Shown here piece after piece: positions 16,992-25,334 of a stretch of DNA of 31,633 bases. Below the pieces are notes generated by a model. That model was not told the origin of the DNA. It did no database searches and saw only the letters and a list, made by a program, of their open reading frames with translations. Both the position numbers and the translations under genes were made by a program. The stretch spans positions 1 through 31,633 of the forward strand of contig DASRFK010000127.1 of assembly GCA_035651635.1 (NCBI GenBank). The letters run 5' to 3'. Source of the stretch: JANXQE01 sp035651635 (lineage in GTDB: Bacteria > Verrucomicrobiota > Verrucomicrobiia > Limisphaerales > UBA8199). The first letter of the stretch is position 1. Every line of letters starts with the position of its first letter.

Positions 16992-17431
16992 GACCCGCTC
17001 TGTGGCTACCTTAAGCCGCGGCGCGCGAAAACCCAGTGGGGTAAATGGCCCAACAAGTTTCGCAGATTCCGCAGGACTGGACTGCGGCGGGGGGCGGGAT
17101 TTGCAACGGGTTCGTCAGCCCACGGGTAACGGTGGGAAAACATGGGTTACATGGGTTCTTTCGGCTTGTAAAAAACGAACTGGACAGCATAGGCTCCCCG
17201 CATATGGGAGTTGGGCTTAACAGCTTATGAAAAGCGCAACCGGAGGGAATTTGGCTTTTGCTCAACGACAGGTGTCGCAGAATCAGAGTTAGGGCTTACT
17301 ACCGAAGTCCATAAGCCATAGCCAATCAACCAAACCGCCACTCTCTGAACGAGTGTTTGATAACACGCTTGTCACTCTTCCATGGGTGGCTTTTGTCGCA
17401 GGGTTGTTTTTAATGCGTTCGTCGTTAGCGC
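16992..17431. other. Intergenic region, no recognised content
   Basis: These 440 bp lie between the divergent DUF748-like and zinc-finger genes. Short reading frames here show no family resemblance, signal or codon pattern of a gene. I see no clear promoter or terminator. Confidence 0.4.
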
Positions 17432-17851
17432 ATGCTCTGCCAAGCTTGTAACAAACGGGAGGCGACAGTTCACCTGACGCAGACCTTTTACGCGGCCGCC
17501 GAAGGGCATGAGCCAGGAACCAAAGAGCGACACTTTTGCCAAGACTGTGCCGATGCTTACTTCGCCTCGACATCGGGCATGAACCCTGCGCGAGGGCTCA
17601 TCTGCCTTTCGGATTCGTATCGGAGCAGGCTCTACGATTTGCTGGAAACTGAGCATCCAGAAGCGTTCGATAACCATGATAGCGAAGCGTGTCGCAAAAG
17701 CAGCGAGGTCATACGGAAGTTTCTTGTTGAGCATCTCAAGCAAGACAATATTGAACTTGCCGGAGATGCCTTTGAGATGCTGTGCAACGATTTCTTTGGT
17801 TCGCACCACTTTTATACTCGGCTGGATGAATTCAACCGGAAAAAGCGCTAA
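17432..17851 (+). CDS. Small protein with a McsA-like N-terminal zinc finger
   Basis: In this 139-residue cytoplasmic protein, the opening MLCQACNKREATVHLTQ and the later HFCQDCAD match the first zinc module of McsA, the activator of protein-arginine kinase. Two CxxC pairs (Cys3/Cys6, Cys36/Cys39) would bind one zinc. The remaining 95 residues look helical and charged, have no second CxxC pair and no UvrB/UvrC motif, and are not recognised. It may be a regulator or adaptor, or a trimmed relative of McsA. No mcsB or clpC is adjacent. No clear ribosome binding site precedes the ATG, which is common in this window. Confidence 0.7.
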   Translation: MLCQACNKREATVHLTQTFYAAAEGHEPGTKERHFCQDCADAYFASTSGMNPARGLICLSDSYRSRLYDLLETEHPEAFDNHDSEACRKSSEVIRKFLVEHLKQDNIELAGDAFEMLCNDFFGSHHFYTRLDEFNRKKR

Positions 17852-18332
17852 CAAGTCCCTGCTGCGAGCTGGCACCGGCGCTGGGTTTCGCCGGGGATCG
17901 AGCGTGAGAGTCAGAGGTGTTCTAGCTTTCAATGAGAAATCTCAGATGCCAGTCGCAGAGGTTCGTTGGCCGGTGAATCCCAAAGGGGATTTCGCCCTCC
18001 AGCCCAGGGTTGCGCGGAACGCGCTACCCTGGGTTGGCTCGGCAGAAGATTGGTTCAACCCGGAACGGGTTGCGACCGGGATGCCCCAAAGACGCAACTC
18101 CGTTGGAGTTGAGGGGCATTGGGGCGGCATAACCCAGGGTAGCCCCGGCCGGGCCGGTGCAACCCTGGGCTGTGGGACGGAATCCCGTTGGGATTCCCGG
18201 AGTCAAGCGAATGGAAATGTACCGGACCCGAATGCCCAAGAATTGGTTGCAGGCAAGGCCGGGTTACGGCTGGCTGTTTGTCCTGGCTCCTTGGCCCGGC
18301 CTGCCTGAGCCAAAACGGTAGCCTTCACGAGC
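17852..18332. repeat. Intergenic cluster of nested palindromes (CCCAGGGT/ACCCTGGG family)
   Basis: This is a chain of hairpins: GAATCCC/GGGGATTC (17975-17992), AGCCCAGGGT...ACCCTGGGTT (18001-18035), AACCCGGAACGGGTT (18057-18071) and ATGCCCC/GGGGCAT (18081-18119). The last encloses CAACTCCGTTGGAGTTG (18095-18111). AACCCAGGGT...ACCCTGGGCT (18131-18171) and GGAATCCCGTTGGGATTCC (18179-18197) close the chain. The blocks at 18001-18035 and 18131-18171 are also reverse complements of each other, so the whole can fold into one large cruciform. A decayed relative lies at about 19454-19490. No gene is supported here. Confidence 0.65.
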
Positions 18333-19349
18333 ATGGGTCGCCAAATTCGATTCTTCCTGTGTGAGACGATGCGAAGCGCAGTTGAAACAGAAGCAAATCG
18401 CGTCGGAGCCATCCTTGTCCGCGGGCATCCGGGTAAAAGTCGAGCGATTCAGTTTGCCATTTCGGAGGGCGCCGACACGCAACAGGGCAGGCTGTGGACG
18501 ACTGATGCAGCGGAGGCGACACACTACGATGACCTTTGCCGGACAGTGAAAGCAGGTTCGGTTTTCGACTGGGAATCCCAACTCTGGGTCAAGGCTACGT
18601 CGCACTCTGTATTCCTTACCTATAGGACGCAGCAGAAGAACGCAAAACCAACCCAGGCGGGTTTTGGGACAAAGGTGCGCAGGGTCGCGCGAAGGGTCCT
18701 TGTTTCAGCGATTTTTCTTGGAGCGGTTGCCTACATCTTTTACGGACGAAAGGTTCTGAAGGATGAACTCGGTATATTGGTGTGGCCATTGAAGGGACTC
18801 TACGTAATGAGCATTTTCTACGTGCTCGTCGTAGCCTTTGGCTTTTTTCTTTTTTACGGCCTTGACAGGCTTTACAGCCTTTACAAGAAACTCCTGCCCA
18901 ACCGTGTGCCGCACTACGGGAGAATCGAAAAGTGCAAGGAAGCGGCGATCTCTGGCGACGCGCGAGCCCAGTTCGCTCTGGGATGTGCCAACGAAAGCGG
19001 CGATTACGGTTTGCCACAGGACTATGCAGAATCGGTGAAGTGGTTTCGAAAAGCCGCGGAGCAAAATCATTACGGTGCACAGCTTCGCTTAGGAATTTAC
19101 CTCGGGGAGGCCCGAGGAGTTGAAAGGAACGTCGTGGAAGGGTTGATGTGGATTGTTTTGGCAAATCTAGTGGGGGCCCTGCAAGGAGGGGGCTATTTGT
19201 TTCGCGACGGGGCACATCAAGCATCAAACCGGCTTAGGGCTCAGATGACGGAGCAGCAAATTGCCGAATCAGAGGTCATGCTGGACGCTTCGCCGTTGTA
19301 CAAGAAGCTCAACGAGCGGTGGTCTGCCGCACGAGCGCCGGCCTGGTAA
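18333..19349 (+). CDS. Two-TM membrane protein with C-terminal Sel1-like repeats
   Basis: In this 338-residue protein, residues 1-100 are an unrecognised soluble segment. Membrane helices lie at about 121-138 (RVLVSAIFLGAVAYIFYG) and 152-177. The C-terminal part holds Sel1-type TPR repeats: GDARAQFALGCANESGDYGLPQDYAESVKWFRKAAEQ (208-244), then HYGAQLRLGIYLGEARGVERNVVEGLMWIVLA. Sel1 repeats mediate protein-protein contacts, often in envelope or stress signalling. The start at 18333 is the longest available, and an ATG at 18369 (Met13) is a fair alternative. A strong inverted repeat that looks like a terminator lies 24 bp after the stop. Confidence 0.75.
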   Translation: MGRQIRFFLCETMRSAVETEANRVGAILVRGHPGKSRAIQFAISEGADTQQGRLWTTDAAEATHYDDLCRTVKAGSVFDWESQLWVKATSHSVFLTYRTQQKNAKPTQAGFGTKVRRVARRVLVSAIFLGAVAYIFYGRKVLKDELGILVWPLKGLYVMSIFYVLVVAFGFFLFYGLDRLYSLYKKLLPNRVPHYGRIEKCKEAAISGDARAQFALGCANESGDYGLPQDYAESVKWFRKAAEQNHYGAQLRLGIYLGEARGVERNVVEGLMWIVLANLVGALQGGGYLFRDGAHQASNRLRAQMTEQQIAESEVMLDASPLYKKLNERWSAARAPAW

Positions 19350-19372
19350 GAGGCGCAAAATGATTCCTTCAC

Positions 19373-19426
19373 TTTTTTCCAATCTGGTTTGGCGCGCCCG
19401 AGCGCGCCAAACCAGATTGGAAAAAA
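19373..19426. terminator. Perfect 25-bp inverted repeat, likely bidirectional intrinsic terminator
   Basis: The arms 19373-19397 and 19402-19426 are exact reverse complements with a 4-nt loop (CCGA). Each arm ends in a run of A or T (TTTTTTCC at the left, GGAAAAAA at the right), so a GC-rich stem followed by U-rich tails forms in either direction. It directly follows the Sel1-repeat gene. Confidence 0.85.
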
Positions 19427-19619
19427 ATGAGATTGGGGGGTGGGATGGCGATTACCCAGGGCGGCGGCCACGCCGGCCTGGACCTGGGCTATTATCTTGC
19501 CGCCCCTCCTGGGGCTCCAGAGGCCACCTGAATTATCGGCAACTTAGGAACACTTTGGGCGACTGAGGCGACTGAGATGCTTTTAATCGATTCGACAAAC
19601 CTTTAAACTAAACACGAAC

Positions 19620-20083
19620 ATGAAGACACGCATCCTCACCTCCCTCGTGGCTGCATTCGCGGTCAGCGTCGTGCAAGCCGCCCCGGACACGACGGCGCTC
19701 CAACACAAGCTCACCGTCACTCCGGAAATCAAGAGGGCATTCCACTCCGGCGACTCGATCCAGATTAAGTCCGTCACCGAACCGCGCGAAAATTTCAGAC
19801 CGGCGGGACCTATCGTATCGTGGGGACCTGCTACCAACAGACCCTCAAGAACGCCACGCTCTATCTCGGAAACACCGCCGAAGCCGGCTCCGATGCCATC
19901 GTAGCCGCGGCGGGGTCGTCGCTCTCCAAAACGCTCCGGGACGGAAGGACCGAGTTCGACATTACCTTTACCCTGCTTCGTCCCGGGCTGCTACACATCA
20001 CCATGTACGACTTGGACAACCACGACAAGAATGACAACGCTTATGCCGGACTGTACCTTGGAGACGTTGTTTTTCGACGCTGA
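19620..20083 (+). pseudogene. Small exported protein gene with a frameshift
   Basis: The first frame gives a clear signal peptide (MKTRILTSLVAAFAVSVVQA) and mature sequence up to EPRENF. It then runs into low-quality sequence to a stop at 19904. A second frame continues coherently from about 19799 (TGGTYRIVGTCYQQTL) to DNAYAGLYLGDVVFRR and a stop at 20083. Together they read as one protein of about 154 residues if a single base is missing near 19797-19799. The rebuilt protein looks like a small secreted beta-sandwich with Asp/Asn-rich loops (YDLDNHDKNDN). I do not recognise the family. A recent mutation and a sequencing error are both possible. Confidence 0.6.
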
Positions 20084-20244
20084 ACGATGAACGCGCACGG
20101 CCCGGATTTCAGGAACGTGGGCCAACCATTTGCCGCAGACGAGCGTCGCCTCGCTCGATCGCTCGTGAGGTTGACGCCCGGGCTGGCAGCCTAAGAGACA
20201 ATCGCTCAGGAAAACGTTAAGTTTCACTTGAACCGCAATTAAAT

Positions 20245-20724
20245 ATGAAAAAACTCCAAACACCGATCCTTGCGGGAGCCTGCCTATGCGCGGGTCTGAT
20301 CTTTGCCCAATCCCTTCCTTCGACGGTTCCGCTTGCAACGCAGGAACACCAATTTGCCCGTCGTCACGAGTTTTTAGGGTTCTCGTGGCAATTCTCGGTG
20401 AACGGCAAGAAATACTCCGCGAACCTCTCGCGTGAACAGATCTCCGCCGGCCCGGGTTGGAGCCCTGACTCACCCTTGCCGTTGACGCTGGCGAAGGCAG
20501 AGCAAATGGCTCGAGTGGACCTGCGCAAACTTGTGGGCGACGATGCGGCCTGGGAAGTCACAGAGTTAAGTTTGCAGCGCCTTCGTGACGAAACCGAACC
20601 CAAGTGGTATTACCTCGTCAAACTTATGCCAAAGCATCGTGAGACGAATGTCATTTCGGATTTGTTTGTTTTCCCAATCAGCCTCTCGGGCGAGCCAGGC
20701 CAGGTCAATCTAATCCGGCAGTAG
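20245..20724 (+). CDS. Small exported protein of unknown function
   Basis: The protein has 159 residues. Residues 1-22 form a Sec signal peptide (MKKLQTPILAGACLCAGLIFA), with the mature protein beginning near QSLPS. The rest is charged and mixed alpha/beta, with FLGFSWQFSVNGKKYSANLSREQI in the first half and KWYYLVKLMPKHRETNVISDLFVFPISLSG near the end, a pattern like PepSY/NTF2-sized periplasmic proteins. I cannot place the family. It sits 161 bp after the frameshifted exported gene on the same strand and is followed by a repeat array. Confidence 0.65.
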   Translation: MKKLQTPILAGACLCAGLIFAQSLPSTVPLATQEHQFARRHEFLGFSWQFSVNGKKYSANLSREQISAGPGWSPDSPLPLTLAKAEQMARVDLRKLVGDDAAWEVTELSLQRLRDETEPKWYYLVKLMPKHRETNVISDLFVFPISLSGEPGQVNLIRQ

Positions 20725-20743
20725 AGATGTAAAGAGACCCTTA

Positions 20744-21270
20744 GAGCGTGTTTTAGAATTCGGTTTGGCGTTCCGCCTCATGCGGTTTCGGCGCGGGGCC
20801 GCCTAAAGGCGGGACTCCAAACCCCGTACGCCAACGTCGAAGTCGGTATTTTCAAACCACGCTCTTAGATAAAATGAAAGAACGAGCAAGCCTTTTACGG
20901 CTGCGGTTTTCAGCCCTGACATAGTTGTGATTCTAGCCCCGTCTCAGAGCGTGTTTTAGAATTCGGTTTGGCGTTCCGCCTCATGCGGTTTTGGCGCGGG
21001 GCCGCCTAAAGGCGGGACTCCAAACCCCGTACGCCAACGTCGAAGTCGGTATTTTCAAACCACGCTCTCAGATAAAATGAAAGAACGAGCAAGCCTTTTA
21101 CGATTGCGGTTTTCAGCCCTGACATAGTTGTGATTCTAGCCCGGTCTCAGGGCGTGTTTTAGAATGCGGTTTGGAGTCCCGCCTTCAGGCGGGTTTGCCG
21201 CCGGGCCGCCTAAAGGCGGGACTCCGAACCCATACGCTCGCGCCCAAGTCGGTATTTTTAAAACACGCTC
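20744..21270. repeat. Three copies of a 121-bp inverted-end element in a 203-bp tandem repeat
   Basis: Elements lie at 20744-20864, 20947-21067 and 21150-21270. They are separated by two near-identical 82-bp spacers (20865-20946 and 21068-21149), so the period is exactly 203 bp. Each element starts GAGCGTGTTTTA and ends with the near reverse complement (AAACCACGCTC or AAAACACGCTC). The inside carries CCGCC...GGCGG hairpins. Copies 1 and 2 differ at very few bases, which points to recent duplication. Copy 3 diverges inside and matches the partial copies at 2411 and 13011. There is no coding content. It resembles a REP/MITE-type non-autonomous element. Confidence 0.85.
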
Positions 21271-21299
21271 TTAGGCGACTTTAGATGTGTCTTCGAAGC

Positions 21300-23849
21300 T
21301 CAATTCGGATGAGCTTCCAAATAGAGCGGCTCCTGGGGAGTCAGGTCGCGCTGGATTTGGCCGAGGCGCGCGCGCGCTGCGAAAGTGAGGGCGGTGACGG
21401 CAATCTCGAGGGAGAGCGCGGACTTCGCGATGAAACCCACCGCGCCGGATTGAATGGCCTGAGCGACGGCTTCCGCGTTGCTATTGCTGGCGACAAACAC
21501 CACCGGCGTTTGACGATTCGGGGCGGTTTCGTGGATCTTCCGGCAGGCGGTGAAACCGTCTATTCCGGGCATCATCACATCGAGGAAAATCAAATCGAAC
21601 GGCTTTTCGGCAGCCAAAGCCACGGCCGCTTCGCCGCTTGGCACGCTTTCGGGGGTTTCGCAAGCCACTCGCACGGCCGCAGAAACAGCGCGGCGGGCGA
21701 TGGGGTCATCATCCACGACCAGAACGCAAAACGCGGGATTGGCCAGATCTGGATCGGGCGAGGCTGCGCACAGGTCGTCCAGCACGTCCAACCCGTCGGC
21801 AGCGAGCCTTAAAACAGCCGGGCCGCATCGCGCGGGGTCCTCGAGGATTTTCTTTAACATTCCTTGAAGGGCCGAGGCTAGCAGAGTAGCTAACTGGAAC
21901 TGTGCGCCCGAGGTCCCTGAGATCACCGCGCTGAGGCCGAGATACAACTCCTCGATGGATTCGTGGCGGAGCTTCTGGTCGGATGTGTGCGCAAGAGTTT
22001 CCAACTTTGCTCGCAGAGTTTTAAGGTCAGCCCGGGCAAGCGACGTGAGGGTTTCGGCATGCTCTGGTAAAGAAGGTTGGAGAGTTTCGGCGGACGCGAA
22101 TTGCCCGTTGGGATCGCTAAGCCGGGCACGCAGGAGGAGCGCCAGCGCTTTGACAACGAGCTCGAACGCGAGGAAAGGCTTGGCGATGAAGTCCTGGTCG
22201 CCCACCCGTGATGAAATGGCGTGGGAATCGAAATGCCCGGGGCTGGTGACGAAAACCACAGGCGTGTTGTGATTGAGAGGCGTTTCGCGAATTTTCGCGC
22301 AAAGTTCAAATCCATCCATGCCAGGCATCTCCACATCCAGGAAGATGGCGTCGTAAGCATGCTGCGAGGCCAAGCCTAGGGCTTCCTTGCCGTTGGCGGC
22401 CAGGTCGGGCCCAGTAAACGCCTTTAAGGCCATGGCCACGGCTCTACGGCTCACAGGATCATCGTCCACGGCCAAAATTCGGACGGCAGGCGTGGTCGCC
22501 AGGTCGGGTCTCACGCCGGGGACACAGAGTGCTCCCAGCAAGTCCACCGCCTGCGCCACAGTTGAAAACGTGGAGACGTTGATATTGTGCGGGTTTCGCG
22601 TGAGCTGCTGGAGCAATCCCTCCAGAGCGCAAGTGATCTGCCGCATGGCCAGCGGTGCAGCCAACCCAGAGGTGCTCTTGAGGGAGGCAACCTCTGCCAA
22701 CAAGCCGGCCAGCAGCTTCTGCTTGCCGACCGAACTTGTGGTTCGCTTGATTTCAAATATAAAATCTCGGGCCATCTGAAGGTGTTTGGCGAGGTCTGCG
22801 AACGATGAGTCGGTTTCGTGACTGACTGCGGCAGCGGGCTCAGGAAGCGCGGCAGCGTTGACGCAAGAATCGCCAGAGCCTGTGTCGAGCCGCCCTGTCC
22901 GAAAGCATTCGGCAAACTGCAATAACGACTCTTCTTCGGGCGCCGCATCGGATGACAGCGGACTGACCACGCCGGCCTTTGGAGCCCAAGGATTGAAGTG
23001 GGTATGCAACAGGGTGGCTATTCGCGGCGCCACCACGCGTAATGCGAAGACCAAACAAAGAAGCACCACGGCGGCGAGCATCAGCTGTTGGCTGATGGAC
23101 AGAGGAGGCGCAGCGACTGAGGGAGGGGGCTGAGCGGCGGTCTGGCGTTCGCGAACGGGGGCAGCCGGTGCCGAGGAGTCTGGGCTTGGTTCCTCAGCTA
23201 CGATCCTGTGGGACTGGGGCAGAACCGTAGGGACCCTTGGCGTGGGCATGGTCGTGGATGGAAGGGGGCCTTTGAGATAAACATCTCCATCGTCACAGAA
23301 CAGGCACGCCATTTTGCCAGTGCCAAAGCAGAGATAACACTTGCCGCTCCCGCGACAGATGGGACAAATCTCCCCAAAGGATGTTCGGCCGGCCCCTTGG
23401 CAGTAAATGCATTTGCCGCTGTGTTGGCACACCGCGCAGAAGGGCATTAGGCCTCGTCCGTCGCAAATCGTGCAATGGGCGGTCTTGGTGGGAGAAGCGG
23501 CGGCCAGCTCCCGAAGGGCCTGGTAAGCCATCCAGTTTGTGGCCAAAGTCGAAGCCCACGCGTCCGCCCTCGCGTGCAGAAGCAATTCCAAATTCGGCAG
23601 GTTTTCTCGTTCTTTGATTTCCAGCCGGCTCTGAAGCTCCTGGGCTTTTTCCATCTTGGCCAGCTGCGCTATCCGTTCCTGGTACTCGGCTTTTTGTCTG
23701 GGAGTTTCTTCCACGTGGACCGGAACGCCCGCCGGGGGGGCGATCCCGCCGGTCGTCACGTCGGTGGTACGAGCGCCCATGCCCACGAGGAGGTAGGCGA
23801 GTTCGCCAACCAACAACGCACAAGCCAGGATTAAGAGGCGGTTTTTCAC
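21300..23849 (-). CDS. Membrane protein with six-CxxC cysteine-rich domain and two receiver domains
   Basis: This 849-residue protein has TM1 at about 5-23 and a loop with a coiled-coil-like stretch (50-85). A DnaJ-type cysteine-rich region at 126-185 has six CxxC pairs (Cys126/129, 138/141, 147/150, 162/165, 171/174, 182/185), four of them followed by xGxG. TM2 lies at about 252-273. Receiver 1 (457-576) has Asp462/463, Asp505, Thr535 and Lys557. Receiver 2 (707-829) has Asp712/713, Asp757, Ser788 and Lys809. Before each receiver lies a helical domain (about 350-445 and 600-695) resembling Hpt modules, but without a histidine at the expected turn (ASLKSTSGLAAP; AVISGTSGAQF). There is no kinase or DNA-binding domain. 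The gene starts exactly after the PilX-like stop and ends a pilin operon, suggesting control of that apparatus. Its function is otherwise unknown. Confidence 0.82.
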   Translation of the reverse strand: MKNRLLILACALLVGELAYLLVGMGARTTDVTTGGIAPPAGVPVHVEETPRQKAEYQERIAQLAKMEKAQELQSRLEIKERENLPNLELLLHARADAWASTLATNWMAYQALRELAAASPTKTAHCTICDGRGLMPFCAVCQHSGKCIYCQGAGRTSFGEICPICRGSGKCYLCFGTGKMACLFCDDGDVYLKGPLPSTTMPTPRVPTVLPQSHRIVAEEPSPDSSAPAAPVRERQTAAQPPPSVAAPPLSISQQLMLAAVVLLCLVFALRVVAPRIATLLHTHFNPWAPKAGVVSPLSSDAAPEEESLLQFAECFRTGRLDTGSGDSCVNAAALPEPAAAVSHETDSSFADLAKHLQMARDFIFEIKRTTSSVGKQKLLAGLLAEVASLKSTSGLAAPLAMRQITCALEGLLQQLTRNPHNINVSTFSTVAQAVDLLGALCVPGVRPDLATTPAVRILAVDDDPVSRRAVAMALKAFTGPDLAANGKEALGLASQHAYDAIFLDVEMPGMDGFELCAKIRETPLNHNTPVVFVTSPGHFDSHAISSRVGDQDFIAKPFLAFELVVKALALLLRARLSDPNGQFASAETLQPSLPEHAETLTSLARADLKTLRAKLETLAHTSDQKLRHESIEELYLGLSAVISGTSGAQFQLATLLASALQGMLKKILEDPARCGPAVLRLAADGLDVLDDLCAASPDPDLANPAFCVLVVDDDPIARRAVSAAVRVACETPESVPSGEAAVALAAEKPFDLIFLDVMMPGIDGFTACRKIHETAPNRQTPVVFVASNSNAEAVAQAIQSGAVGFIAKSALSLEIAVTALTFAARARLGQIQRDLTPQEPLYLEAHPN

Positions 23850-25316
23850 CTAGGGCTGCCAGTAGGTCACCTTGACCTGCTTGCCCGCGACCCCCAAAGT
23901 TGCCAACGAGTCAACTGTGGTAGGATCGAAACTGATGATGGAGGTGGACCCGGAAGAGGTGTTTTCGTAGTAAATGCCGTTGCCCATAATGCAGGCACCT
24001 CGAATGTATTGCGTATTTCCCGCGACCTTGTTTTCAATTTCCATGTAGCTGGGCGTGTAACAAACGCCGCAGATGTTGGCGTTGCCGTGCATGTCCAGGC
24101 AACCGTACGTATAAAGCTCAGCCGGCAGATCGTCGCTCGCGCTGAAATTCTGGTAGGCCGGGGCGATGTTGATGTTGGCGGGGTTCTTGGTCGGATCGGT
24201 GTACTTCGGAGGGTAGCCGGTAGTATAGGTGGCCGGGTTGGTGGCGACCAAATGGCTTAAATCGGCGGGGTTGAGGTTTAAATCGGCGGTGACAATAATT
24301 TTTTCGGTAACGGGATCCCAGCCGGACCCGCAAAAATTGAAGACCATAGTGCCCTCGATATTGATCCCCTGGGGAATGTTCTTGTCCGTTAGGTTATTCA
24401 GGTTTTTATCGGTTGTGTAGATGTCCACGACCACCACTCCTTGCATTGGAGCATTGGTGCCGTGCAGGTTCGCTGCGGTCATGAAGTCTGCGAGATTGGT
24501 GAAATGATTGTTCAGGGATGGTGAGTAGCCATTGGGGGTGGCATTCGCCACGGCAATAAAGCGATTGATATCAAACAGGGCATTGGAGGTGCCTTGCGCC
24601 GTGTAATCGGGTACCTCGTTGGCGGTGCTGTAATTGGTCATGGAGTAGGCGCTGACGGGAGCATTAACGTAGTTGGTATCCAGATTTACCCTTCCGTTGG
24701 CCAGCACTGCGAGACCCGGCCCCCCATAGACGACAATCGGACCGCTCTTGTCGCCATTGATCACCACGTTGCCCGCCTGGCCGGCCGACTTGGCCACCGA
24801 GGTCGAGGTCGTGCCGTCGTTGACACTAATGATAGCCGCCGGAAAACCCCAACCGACCGAGAAATTGAGCGTCGCCGTTTGGGTGACCGCACCCACCGTG
24901 GCCGAAGTCATAATTTTGCCGCCGGATGGAGAGGATACGTTAGGAAGCCAGATTTGCGCGCTCACGGTTTGATTGGTGAACGGAGAGGTAATGGTGCGCA
25001 AATAGACTGCTTGGGTGGAGAAGCCCAAACTGCCACTTAAGGTATACGGGTTTGACAGAGCGGTCAGTCTTGTCCCCAGGGTACTGGACCCTCCATTGGT
25101 GACGGCGGAATTCAAATCACTGCAGGCAATGACCGCGCCGGCTATGGCGAACTGATTCGCCGCCGCCATGTTGCTCCTGCGCTGAGCCAGCCGGGTGGTC
25201 TGCGCCACGTAGGCCCCGACGCTGGCAATCGTACCGGCAATGATCACCAGAATCATGAAGTACGCCAGGATGGAGCCGTTCTGCAGTTTTTTACTTTCGC
25301 GCAAGGTGGTTTGCAT
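23850..25316 (-). CDS. PilX-like pilus-associated protein
   Basis: The protein has 488 residues. A short basic leader precedes a single N-terminal hydrophobic helix (GSILAYFMILVIIAGTIASVGAYVAQTT, from residue 14). This is followed by RLAQRRSNMAAANQFAIAGAVIACSDLNSAV, the pattern of PilX-type minor pilin or pilin-like assembly proteins. The +5 Glu of classical pilins is not seen. The rest is a Ser/Thr/Asn-rich beta-type region, probably outside the cytoplasm, ending in QVKVTYWQP. It is the third gene of the operon, 18 bp after the PilW-like gene, and abuts the receiver fusion gene with no gap. Much larger than usual PilX (about 200 residues), it may act as an adhesin-like tip subunit. Confidence 0.72.
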   Translation of the reverse strand: MQTTLRESKKLQNGSILAYFMILVIIAGTIASVGAYVAQTTRLAQRRSNMAAANQFAIAGAVIACSDLNSAVTNGGSSTLGTRLTALSNPYTLSGSLGFSTQAVYLRTITSPFTNQTVSAQIWLPNVSSPSGGKIMTSATVGAVTQTATLNFSVGWGFPAAIISVNDGTTSTSVAKSAGQAGNVVINGDKSGPIVVYGGPGLAVLANGRVNLDTNYVNAPVSAYSMTNYSTANEVPDYTAQGTSNALFDINRFIAVANATPNGYSPSLNNHFTNLADFMTAANLHGTNAPMQGVVVVDIYTTDKNLNNLTDKNIPQGINIEGTMVFNFCGSGWDPVTEKIIVTADLNLNPADLSHLVATNPATYTTGYPPKYTDPTKNPANINIAPAYQNFSASDDLPAELYTYGCLDMHGNANICGVCYTPSYMEIENKVAGNTQYIRGACIMGNGIYYENTSSGSTSIISFDPTTVDSLATLGVAGKQVKVTYWQP

Positions 25317-25334
25317 AATGATTGCGGAGTCGCA

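Noticed and set aside
20744..21270. Insertion sequence
   Set aside because: There are inverted ends but no transposase frame; the element is too short and is better called a non-autonomous repeat.
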